Assembly: GCA_041649995.1 (NCBI GenBank)
Contig: JBAZMA010000007.1
Location: 39,599 to 103,598, forward strand
Length of the DNA: 64,000 bases
Reading direction: 5' to 3'
Origin: JBAZMA01 sp041649995
GTDB lineage: Bacteria; Omnitrophota; Gorgyraeia; Velamenicoccales; Velamenicoccaceae
Shown: positions 49,801 to 61,800 of the stretch, one piece after another
How the letters are laid out: every line of letters starts with the position of its first letter
Position numbering within the stretch: the stretch's first letter is position 1
Notes under the pieces: model-generated
Told to the model about the DNA's origin: nothing
Database searches by the model: none
What the model saw: only the letters and a program-made list of their open reading frames with translations
Position numbers and translations under genes: made by a program

Positions 49801-52800
49801 CCCAATCTCGAGTTCAAAGCTTCGGCAGGGGCCAAGCCCAACAAGTATCTGATGGATATCAGATCCGTCCTCAGGAATGAAAAGCTGAGCGATTTCGGCA
49901 GAAAGTCCCTTTGGGTGAGCGGCGTCCTCCTGATGATGCTGAACTGGGTTGTGACGGCTTTCGACGTTCTGCCGGCGAACGTGCTTTTATTCTTCGCGAA
50001 CCTGGTATTCTCCGTCGGTTTGACCGCGGGCATCTTTACCATGAGTGTCTCCCCCGGCTATAAGACTTCGCTTGGATCGGCTTTTGCCAAGATCGCGGCA
50101 TGGGGCCTTGTGTTTGCCGGATATTTTGTCGGTCTCAATGCCTTCTTAAGCGTCACAGGGCCTCTCGCGGGGATCATGGTTTGGATGCCCCTTGTGATCA
50201 TTGCCGGGATCTCCTTGGGTCTGTTCTTTTGGGTTTGGCCGGCCCAGGTGTTTTTCCTGACGGTCGTCCACGAATTGTCCAGAATAACCTTCTCAAAGAA
50301 GATCATGGGGTCCGTTAAGGCAATGATCGACTCTAAGAGCAAACAGGTTGAGGACGCGAGAAAGAAGGGCCAAGACAAAGAGGCCGGAAAAGAAACGACG
50401 AAATGGCAAAGGGTTCGTTCCGATTTCCTGCGTCATTCCGTCCTTGCTTTCCTTGTTCTCTTGTGGGTGTGGCGCGCTCCGCAAATGATCAGCTTGAGCT
50501 TTGAAGGGTTCGGCGGTATCTACACGACCATCTTTACCCAATCTTTTGTGGCGGGTGTTTGCGGCGTGATCGGAGGCGTTATCGCTCTCTATCTGATCGG
50601 CCTGGCCGTAGAATGGGCCGAATACAAACTCAGGGCTTCGAAAAACATCGAGGCAAGGTTCACAAGGAGCTTCAAGGCCTACCTGGATGAATACGCCGCT
50701 TCCTTTGACCCGGCCACCCGCCGCTCCTATTCCCTCGCGGAATTCATCCGGATGAACACGCTTTTCCACGGCATCAAGCTGTTCATCGACCACACGGCCG
50801 CTGGAGATGCGGATTCGTATCTGACCCGTGTCGAGCGGATACAGGCCGGGAAACATGATGTCGCGGGCGTGCCGGAGACAGGAGATGGCAGCGTGGCGAA
50901 CAATACGCGCAGGCCTTTTGTGGACAACTTCGCGGGCGGCGACAAATTCATGTCCTGGGTGTTCGGCGCCAAGGGCGACAGCGCGACGCCTGAAGGCAGG
51001 GAGCAGAAGATCAATAACGCGCTCAGGGATCCCGTTACCCTCAACGGACTTCTGGACTGGATCGACGCGTTGAACGACAGGTTCGGATCCCGCATGACGC
51101 ACCTTTTGGCCGACATTGCCGGTGTTGATGAGGGCGCCGCCATGGAGGAGATCAGCGAAGCCTTCAAGACCCTGTATCGCAGGGAGTTGGAACACAACTT
51201 CACCCTGTTCCATCCGATCCAGCTTGTCGTTGACGGGCGGCCTCATCCGCGTCTTGACAGGGAAGCCTTCGCGCTCATGGAGAAGCTGGGCCTCACCATC
51301 CATGTGACAGCCTCTGAATTAAGGAGAATCCTCCTTGCCTGGAACCTTCAGGCATGGCTGGCGACCTTAATGACGGACGAAGGCTGGTCTATTGAATGCG
51401 GCATGAACTTTATCGAGAAGGCGTTCATTTACAGGGAAATGGGGCTCAGGGACAAAGTTCTCATGATCATCGATGCCAATAAGTATAACGATAAGTCTAT
51501 GATCCCTTCGGAGATCATGTCTTCGAAGCCGGCGGACCGGCAGGACCTGATGCAAAAGAAACAGTTCACACAGCTGATCACCATCCTGACAGGCGTCAGG
51601 GCTGTCAGCATGTATGGCTGGACGCCGTTTGGATTTAAGTCCAGTTTTATGACCTTGACAACCCTTTTTCCGGAACACATCGCCATCAGGAATCTGGCCA
51701 TTTCCGATAAGGGTTGCTATGCCAGCGACCTTGAGGGTTACGCGGTTGACGTTCAGCGCGCCATGGGTTCCCCAAAACTGGCCAATATCATGCCTGTCAG
51801 GGACACGACCTTCCAGAACACGACCGTGGCTGAAATGGGCACGTTGTGCGAAGCCGGTTTCCACCGTTCGACCATCCAGGGCACCATGCTTTTGGGCGGC
51901 AACGCGGCTGAAGCGGTTTGCTCAGGCTGGGGCAATATCGTTCGCGTAACCTTCAATGAGACAACAGACGCGTTCGCGAATCCGGATGTTTCTTTAAGGC
52001 CTTTAAGCTCTCGCTACGACGCGACACTTTCGAGCATGTTCTTCGGCGTGCAAGGATTTATCCACCAGGGTATCGGTATTTCAGAAGACACATTCGCCTT
52101 AAAACAGGGCGTCTATGCCCTGCTGTCCGCTGACGCGAACGGTTTGTTGAAAGACAGCGATTATCAGCCGCTGGAACAGCCGCAGCAGCAGACGCCTGCG
52201 CCGGGGAGCAACCCCGGGACGTCTTCAAGCCCGGCTGTCAATGCCAGGGCTGTGTTTGACAGCGCCAGGGTTGTTTTGAATCCCGTTTCGGTTTCCGGAA
52301 CGCGGGTCATTAATACTGTCAGCTCTTCCTCCAGATTGGACGCGACAACAGACGTCTTGAGGGCCAACGCAGGCATCGGTACGGTTAACCAGACCCGCGC
52401 CGCTCCGGAGAATTTAACCGATAATCCCACTTCCTCGCCCATCCTCAATGCATGGCGTGTAAGGCAAAACATGAGGAAACTTTTATCTCAGGATCCCGCC
52501 GTTCGAGTTGCCTCCATGGAAATCTTGAAACAGTCGCCCATTACGAGTATTCAAATGGCCAAGTATTACCTTTGGGCGAGATCTCAAAGGCCCCACGATG
52601 CGACCGTTGCAGATTTCATTAAGCAATTTCAATCGCTGAATATAACCGAAGCGCAGAAATTTTCGGATGCTCTTAAAAATAATGGGGTGCAATATCTTTT
52701 GATGACATTGAGAGGTGACAAGAGAGGAAGAAAGGTTCATGTCGCATATACGCCGGAGACAAAGGAGTTGGTAGAAACACATGATGCTTATTCAAGCCTT

Positions 52801-55800
52801 ACGACCTTTGAAAGAATAACGCCTGGGAAAATCGAGATCACAATATATAAAACAAATGGTGCCGTTGCCTCCTTCTTAACTTTTTGGGCCAACTTTACTT
52901 TTTGGGCCAACTTTGTAAGATATTTCAAAGAACATATTTTCTTCATCACCTATTGTATTATTTCGCCCCTTGCTTACTTTTTGGCATTTGGCCCTTGGCG
53001 GGGAGATGTTGGGGGAGACTTGAGCCTTCTCTACACTGTGCCTGTTTTTATTATCTTTTTACCTGGCGTGATTGCTGATATTTATTTTGTTGTGGCTGGT
53101 CTATTTTTTGGCGTTGTCGGTTTGGTAATGACATTATTAGCAGGATTGTTATCTTTGATAAGTTCAAAAATGTCAGCAATGGATTCTATAAAGAACGATT
53201 CAAATATTTCTTCTGTGTCCAGTGAAGACGATAACACTTCTTCGCCCGCGCTGAACGCGCTTTCTGATAAAACGGCCGGTTTGTCTTCAACTTGTGATTC
53301 CGTTTCCAGCCCCGCTTTTCCTGCCATCATTCTGGCCGAATTTCCGGAAAATCTGCGGTCGTTCATCTGGTCCCCGATAGGCATCGGTCTGATGGTCATC
53401 GCGTCTCTTACCCTGATCTCTTGTATTTACGGGAGCATTTTGTATGCTATCGAAGCCAAGAAGGCCGCGAAACGGGAGATCGAGTATAAGGCATACAGAA
53501 AGCTGCATCCGGCGGGCTTCAAGACCCTTGGGGAACTGACCGCCTATGTCGAGCCCCTGGTCGAGAGTGGGAATATGGACGAAATCAATAGACTGATCCA
53601 GGAGCCTTTCATCGTTGTGGGTCAGACACCGACCGCCTATAAATATTTATTCCATCTTATCCGGACCAGGATCGGCGGGAAATCGGCCGAGCTTTTGGCC
53701 AAGGCAGAGACGATGCTTCAGGCCAAGGTGGACGCCCTCGATCCCGACCTCGACGTCGAGCACCACCTGGTTTATGTCCTTAACATCATCGAGGCCTATG
53801 ACTGCGTTGTTAAGGGTCTGGAGTTTGACCTCGTGGCTGAATACCGCGAGATGGAGAGAGGCAACGGCACGATCACCGAAGTCAATGTCAAGCCCAGGAC
53901 CTCCTCTTCTTCGCCCGCGCTGAACGCGCTTTCTGATAAAACGGCCGGTTTGTCTTCTCCTGCCATTGCAACTGTGGCCCGTCGAGGTATCTCTTCTCAT
54001 ATTTACGGGTTCCCATGGATTGACGATGTCCTTATCCATGCCGGCAAAGTCGCCGCCGCTAAGTCGGATTCCATGCAGAGCACTCTCGCCTGGGGATTGA
54101 GTTTTGCCGGAATGGGCGCGGCCCTTGTGTGGACCTTAAAGCTGCTGGCTGTGGCCGCGTATCCGGCATTCCTGCCGACCCTGGCCCTGGTTGTCGCGGC
54201 CTTTATCCCTGTTGTGGCTCCTGCTGCCGCTGCTTATTTGACGATCAGCCTTGGGATAGCCAAATATAGCTTCCTGGCGAAAACAAAGACGCGCGCGGAA
54301 CTCATGCATGCGTGGGTTTCCGGAACTTTTGGCGCGACAGCCGTGGCTTATATCGTTTCCATGGTTTGGGTGTGGCCGGTGGTGACCTTTATTCTTGTCG
54401 GGTCTTTCCTCTATGGATACTTCCTTGCCGCTTTTCAGCCGCAGATGAAAAAAGACGGAAGAGGTGCTGAAAGCGAGAGAACGCCTGTTGCTCGTGTTGT
54501 TCCTGACTACGGCTATGGTTACGACTATGGCTATGGTTATGGTTATGGGTATGACTACGGATATGGTTACGACTATGGGTACGGATATCCCTATGAGGGC
54601 GGGTATGATTGGGCTTATCGTCCTGGATACGGCTACGCCTATCAGGGCGTTTCGCCGCCTTACGCGTACGGCTATGGTTACGATTACGGCTACAGCGAAA
54701 CCGAAGAAGGTTCTTCTGATTCCTCCGCGCTTGGCGCAGGCACACCTGCGTCCCGCCGCATCCCGTCCTTAGAAAATCAGCACATTATTCTCTATACGGA
54801 TTCTTACGCCACCTCCAATGGCCTGGCCCGCTATGTCGAATATCTCGTGGAAATGCTTTTGAGCCGCAACAAAGGGCTGCATATCCATGTGGTCCACTTG
54901 GCGGAAACAGATGGCTTGGAACCTTCTTCCAGGGCCCAGGGATTGGGATATGCGCATCATTATCCTGTGGCCCGCGTTTTCCATAAGGGAGTTTTTAAAT
55001 TTATCGAAACCAGGGAAGCCGTGGCAGCGGCTGTCCGTAGCGTGATCGCTAAGGACGGCCGTGTTTCCCTGGTTGTTGTTCATTCGCCATACTCGGCGTT
55101 CGGCGTAACGACTCTTTATGAAGCCAAAGCTGCCGGCATCCGGACAGCCGCGGCCTACCATGGCGGCGCCCTGGATGCCCGCGCGTTCAAACTGTTGAAT
55201 GAAAAAGAGCTTTCCAATATCCGCGCCCGAAAGAACAATCTGGCTCAAGTCGTGGCCGCGGCCGATGTCCTGATGGCTGTCAGCGCTGCCGGTGTGGAAG
55301 AGCTGGGAGGCCGCGCCGCCAATGTTGGCCCGCTTCGCGATCTGTCGTTCTTTACGCCTTCCGGTGAAGCCGCGCGCAGGGCCATCCGCAACCGCATGGG
55401 CCTGGGCAATAAATTCGTCATTCTTGTTCCTAACCGCATCACTTTCCTTAAGGGCAGCAAGGATATTGTCGAGGCGCTCAAAGTCTTGCGTGATGTTTAC
55501 GGAGAAAACAGGGCGGTCGCGGTCTTTGTCGGAGAACTCAACCAGCCGGAATATTTTGAAAGCATCAATGCCTACATGAAGGAACACGGTTTGCAGGGCA
55601 TGGTCAGGTTTGACGGCAAGGCTTCCAGCGACCGGATGAAGGAGTGGTATGAGGCCGCGGATGTCGTGGTCCTGCCGACATATGATGAAGCGCTTGGCGG
55701 GGTCCTGATCGAAGCCAACGCCATGGAAAAGCCCGCTATTGCCAACAGGGTCGGAGGCACGCACGAAGCCATAGAGGCCGGTGAAACCGGGATTCTGATT

Positions 55801-58800
55801 GAATTTTACGACGCGGACAAGGCCGGCGACAGAGAGCGCTACATTGACGATTGGGCAAAGGCGATCCTCGGTCTCATGAAGCATCCGGAGACCGGCAGGG
55901 TCATGGGCAAGAAAGGCCGCGTTTTCGCCACCAGGATGTTTGACGGGCATCGCTTGATCGCCGGGCACGAACAGGGTTATGTGGCGGCCATTAACGGCGA
56001 AACCTTTGATTATAACTATCGTGTAAAGATTGCTTTGCCGCAGGCTGAGCCTCTGAAATCCCAGGCCCGCAGGAAAGACAGCAACAAACAGGCTCAGGAC
56101 CTGCGCGCGGAATTAACGCTTGTCCTGGAAAAGGCCCGCACAAAGGTGCTCGAAATCACGGCCGCGTTAGCTTCTCTGACGAAAACCGTGGCTGCTCTCA
56201 AAGAGGGGGATCTGGAGCTTCTCAAAGACGAACTGGCAGATGCTGCGTTGGTTATGGAACGCCGCCGGACGCGCGTGATGACATGGCGCGCCGTGGTTGA
56301 GGAGGTCGAAGGCAAACAGCTGCCGTTGATCCGTCAGACACAGGCGCTGGCCGGCGAGCAGGCGGACGCGATCAATCGCCTGAAAGCCTACAAAGAAGAT
56401 TATCGCGAGGCGTCGGTTCTTTTTGAAGCAGCCCGGCAAAGAGTCAGGGCGCTTGAAGCGAAGATCGCGGGTCATCAGCAGGCGCAGGCACGCGAAGATC
56501 TTAAGTCCAGGATCCAACGGCTTACCCGCGAGCTTCAGCAGGCCAGGACAAATTTTGTCAATGCCCAAAAATCCCTTGCCGCCGCTTCTTCTTCTCCTTG
56601 CGTTAAAGAATCAAACATTTCTACTGATAGAACAACCACCCCTGGGAATCGGACCTACCGTGGCAGGTCGACCGATACCGTTCTCAAAGCTGGGTATCAG
56701 CCAAGAGCAGGGGTGGTTGATATTTCCTCACCCGCTCACGCCGGCGAGCAGAGCGCCCTGCAGGATGATCCGGGCTTAGTCGTCAGGCACGCCCTGATCA
56801 CCAACAAGAGTTTGAATACCTCTTTTGTCTGCGAACATTGCGGCGCCCAGGTGTCTGCTCTCAAAGGCGGCTTCAGGGATCATTGCCCGAATTGCCTGTG
56901 GTCAAAACATCTTGATATTATTCCCGGAGACCGCGCCAATAAATGCAAAGGCAGCCTGGAACCCGTCAGCCTGACCGTTACCGGCAAAAAAGGCTATATG
57001 ATTTTCTACCAGTGCACGGATTGCGGGGCGGTCAGGAGCAATAAGGCGGCGCAGGATGATAATTTTGAAGCGTTGGTCGAATTGTCGCAGACGCCGACGC
57101 CTGTTTCCTTGCTTTCAGGCCAAGCGCGTTCCGTCTCCTCACCCATCGTCAAGAGCTCCCACTTTGACGCGCAGTCGCTTCTGCGCGCGGCCCTGGCCCG
57201 TATGCCCGAAGGCACAGAAGCCGTTTTGAACGGCGATGAAGTTGTCCTGATCCATGCCGACAGCCGGACCTTGACGTTGAAGGCCGTCTTCCACAGCCAA
57301 AAGCCTTACCTTATTATCGGCAACGCGACCTACCAGGTCTTAAGCCAAAACATCGATATCACCTCTCTGAACCCTGTCGGCAACAGCGCCTATGTCAGCT
57401 TCTTTGAGCGTGATCTCAACACCCTGGATATCGCGCAGCTCGCCATCAGCCTGCCCCTGGCTAAAGACGCGCCGGCCTCAGGCCTGAGGCTCTTCCCGGC
57501 CAACCGCATCCTTCACCCCGCGCTTAAAGCGCCCGCTGTCCCGCAAACCCTCCAGGTGCAAGCCAGAAGCATGCTGGAATCCAGAACCGGCTTGAGCCTG
57601 GCGGAGCTTCTGCATGCCGCCGCGATCCTGGGGACAAGCAGCCGTTGGCAGGATTATTACCGTTCCATCGAGGCGCTCAACAGCCTCCTGGCTGATCCGG
57701 CCTATGAAGCTCAAAAACCCGTGATCACGTCCGTTCAGGATTACCTCTATCTGGCTTATTCCGGATGCGACTTCAATAAATGGGAAGCCATCCAGGAGGA
57801 ACTCCTGGCTAAACATGCCGGCCAGGGCCAGCCCGCTTCCCGCGCCCAGACGATCTTTGAGCGCTCTGTTGAACCGACCCGCCTGCCTGTTGCCGCCGAA
57901 GAGCTTCCCAACTGGGAAGTCTCAGGCGCCAGGGCCCTGACCGAAGAAGACCTCAAATATATTCCGTCTGATCCTGCGGACCCGGCCTTCCAGCTGGGCC
58001 AGGCCGCCATCGACAAAGGCGCTATTGTCTCGGTTCCCTTCTGCGGCGGCGCGGCTTCAACCGTCAAGAAGACCATGGGCAAAAACAAGCTTGTTCACAA
58101 GGCCTTGAAAGTCATGGTCTCCGGCGCGCAGAAGTGGATCAACATCCTGCAGGCCAGGCTCGGGCTTATCCTCGGCCAGAACGCCAAATCCAGGGTCGTC
58201 GTGGTCACCAGCGTCGGAGGCACCTTAGAAGGCGAAAGCGACTCCTCTACGCGCCCGCTCCTGGAGCAGCGCTTCTCAAAACTCTTGAGCCAGGGCCAGA
58301 TCAAGGTCACCATGCAGCGCAACGGCCTGGTCTTGGACGCCCAGACAGGCGAACCCCTGCGCTTTGCCGACGGAAGGATTGCCACCTGCGCCGAAAACCA
58401 TCTCTGGGCCTTCCTGTCGGTCTTGATGGACAAAGAGACCGTCATCGATCTTTTGGAGAATACCGACGGTATTCTCTCCATGGGCAACGGAGACAATGTC
58501 TTGAATTATGTGCGCGCCGGCATGGTCGGCCGCATCCTGCAGGCCAGGCAAGAGGGCAGGAGCCTGGCGACTGTCGCGATCTGCACGCCCTCAGCCGGAG
58601 ACAGAAAGGGAGGCTTCGCCTGCGTCGTGACCTACCGCAACAAGCTCACCGGACAGGAGATCAGCCGCATTGAGATCAGGGAGGTCAGCGAATTCCCGAC
58701 CAGGGACAAGGCTGTCACGAAGTTCGACGGAGCGGATCTTGCCAAGGAAAAAGAGTCCAGCTTCTTTGGCCGCTGCGAAGAGAACGGCTGGTTCATTGAA

Positions 58801-61800
58801 GACATCTTCGGCGGCAAGAAAGTCGCCTTTAACGTGGCCTTCTACGCCCAGGACCTGCGCCTGGTTGCTGCCAGGATCTTCGGCCTCCATGAAGGCGCAG
58901 CCGGCCTCCTGGATCAGCTCAAAGCTGTTGACGCCCAGGCCTGGGTCGACAGGATACTGGCCTTAGCCAACGTCGTGCCCAAGACTGTCCAGCCTGCCAA
59001 AGGCGTTCCCAATGAAGACAACTCCTTGAAGGCCACAGGCTACATGACCGAACAGGCTGTTCAGGACTTTATCGTCAACGCCCTGGCCTTATTAGCCATA
59101 GACGGCTCTGCCCCTGATGTTGAGATCCTCCTGGCTGAAAGAAAAGATGTCTTCCTGCCTTACAAGGGCACCCCGCAAAGCGTCATCGACAGGCAGGGCA
59201 ACGTCGTCATAGATCAGGCGACAGGCAAGGCCAGGGAAGCCTATGACCTGGTCGCCAATCAGGAGCGCTACGCCGGCGTCTTCTCCGAACTGGCAGCCCA
59301 GGGACATCACTGTATCCTGGGTGAGACCGAACAGGTGGATGAGATCATCCCCGTGGATACGATCGAAGAGATCAAGACAGCCAGTCAGGAAGTCTCGTCT
59401 CCCTCAGCCCTTATGAGACAAACAGGCCTGGCTCAAAAGTCTCAAAAAGATGAGATCTCCAGTCCCTCGTTCCACTCGGGACTTTCGTCTCAAACGGAAA
59501 TGAACCTGTATATTGCTTCGATCTTCAGTCCCTCGCTCCGCTCCCTTCGCTATGCTCAGGACTTCGCGGGACGTCGCCAACAGGATGTAATGAACCTGAA
59601 TAATTTGGCTGTTGCCTCCAGCCCTTCCTTCCACTCAGGACGTCGAAACTGGAGGGAAATGAACCTGTATTCTTTGGCTGGTTCCTCCAGTCCCTCGTTT
59701 CACTCAGGACGTCGGAGCCGGATGGAAACAAACCTCAATCCTTTGGCCGGCTCCTCCAGCCCCTCTGTTACCCAGGCTAGCCGCTCTTACCGTATTCCGT
59801 TCCCGTTCCCGGACATGCCGCGTAATCGCGGGACCAATGAGCCGGAATGGCTGGAATCCTATATTCTCACAAGCGCTCTCCTGCGTCTGCACAGTGAAAC
59901 CAAGCAAACCGTTTTGTCTTTTGATGAGGTTGCAAAAAAAGCCGAGGCCGTGTTCTCAGACTATATGCTTCCTTATACACCGGGCCTCTTGATCGAGCTC
60001 TTGAACGGCCTGCGCAGAAGAGGCCTGATCAGGAACGCCTTACCCGGCAACTTTGAACTCGAAGTTCTTTCGGACGTCATCTTTGACCTGGACCCGAGGC
60101 TGGTGGCTTCCTGGGCCGACGACTATACCTATATCGCGGAAGACCTGAGGCGCGCGCTTGGGACCAGCAGGGATGCCTTCCTTGAGACCATTGATGCCTA
60201 CGGCCGCGCGGCTGAGACCTGGAAAATATACCCTGTGGAAGCCAAATATCCTGCCCTGCGTGCGGTCTCCATCATGGACAAACAGGAACATGAGGCCATG
60301 ACCGATTTCCTGTTGAGCCGCAGCCAATGGGAAAGATTGCCCTTGATCGACGCCATCCTCCTGATGCTTGCCCCTGAAAAAGCCAAAGACGACTGGATGG
60401 CTTCGCAGGCGCCGCAGCTTATGCACAGAAGCATCTACTTTTTGGCCGCCGAGATCTCGTTGTTGGCAGGAGGCCTGGGCCGCGTGATGCAGTATCACGG
60501 CACAGGCATGCACCAGCTGGGGGCTGATATCATCTGCATGGAGCCGTATTATCCCAAGCATCGCGACAAGGCGGGCGTTGTTGGTGAGCTTGATTATACG
60601 GATGCCAAGGCTGTGCCGCGGCCTGTCACGGACCTGAAAAAACTCGACCATGAATTCGATACCTTTGTCCAGGGCGCGCACGTGAGTTTCGAGGTCTGGA
60701 CCGCTATCAACGGCATCGGTGTTCTGACATACCTTATCCGCGACAAAGGCGGCCGGTTCGTCAACATCCTTTATGAATACGGCACTTCCGAGTCTCCGGC
60801 TTCCAACTATGAATTCACGGAATTCTTCACCAAGGCGTCTTTGGAGCTCATCCGCTACCTGGAACTTCAGAAGAAACACGCGCTCGGTTCCGACTACAAG
60901 GCCCCGCTCATCGACTGCAATGACGGCCAGGTCCTGCCGTTGTTGGCCTGGATGAAGATCTTCTACAGCGACGCCAGCCGCATCAGCAATGACGGCGTTG
61001 ATGAGAAAAACCTGCTTGAGACCTACGAGATCTTCAAGTCCGCCATCACCTGCGGCACCACGCACACCTATCGCAATCGCGTCATGATCAATGATTTTGA
61101 ATACGGCAAGCGCTTCTTGAAAGCGGCCGGTGTGCCGGATGAGTGGCTCTGGGTGTTCTTGAGAGATGAGTTCGGCCAGAAGATATGGGACTTCACCAGC
61201 GCGGGCTTAAGGTGCTCGGATGTGGTCAAGGGTGTCAGCGCTATTCACGCTTATGAGATGAACCCGCGCGATCCGGGCGTTTTGCTCTTCGGCGTAACCA
61301 ACGGCGACAACAGGATGTATTCTTCCGAATTCTTCCGCGAAGCGCTCAGCCGGGTCTCGCCCGGAGCCGAATACGAATATGTCACGCCTGGAGACGTGAC
61401 CTTGGCCAAAGCGCTCTCCAAAGAAAATTCCGGCCTCAATTTACGGGGAAACCAGATGGTCATTTCTTATTCCGGCAGGCTTGTGCCTGAAAAGGCCGGA
61501 AGGGTGCGTGCCTTCACAGACGCCAATATTGAAGCCTGGGTCAAGGCCGGCATCCAGGTCGTTATCTTCGGCAATGTCCAGCCGTATGAAGATTCCCGCA
61601 GGATCGGGCAGGACCTGGAGCGCCTGCAGGAAAGATTATCCAAAGCCGGCCACGCCGGACAGTTTATCTTCAGGCCCAAATTCAATGTCGATGAACAGAG
61701 GCGCCTGCTCGCGGCCTCAGACATACAGATTCAGGATTCAGACCGTTACACCGGCGCGTCCGAATACACGGAAGCCGATGTTTCAGCCAACGCCGGTCTG

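Noticed and set aside
54505..54705. CRISPR-like or satellite repeat
   Set aside because: Units are short, codon-variable and in frame (Tyr-Gly); there are no spacers or leader.
54769..55968. 399-codon antisense ORF over the GT4 domain
   Set aside because: The sense strand encodes a full GT4 domain with catalytic EX7E; the antisense product matches no family I know.
59449..59790. CRISPR array
   Set aside because: Units are diverged and unevenly spaced, the whole stretch is coding, and no cas gene is near.
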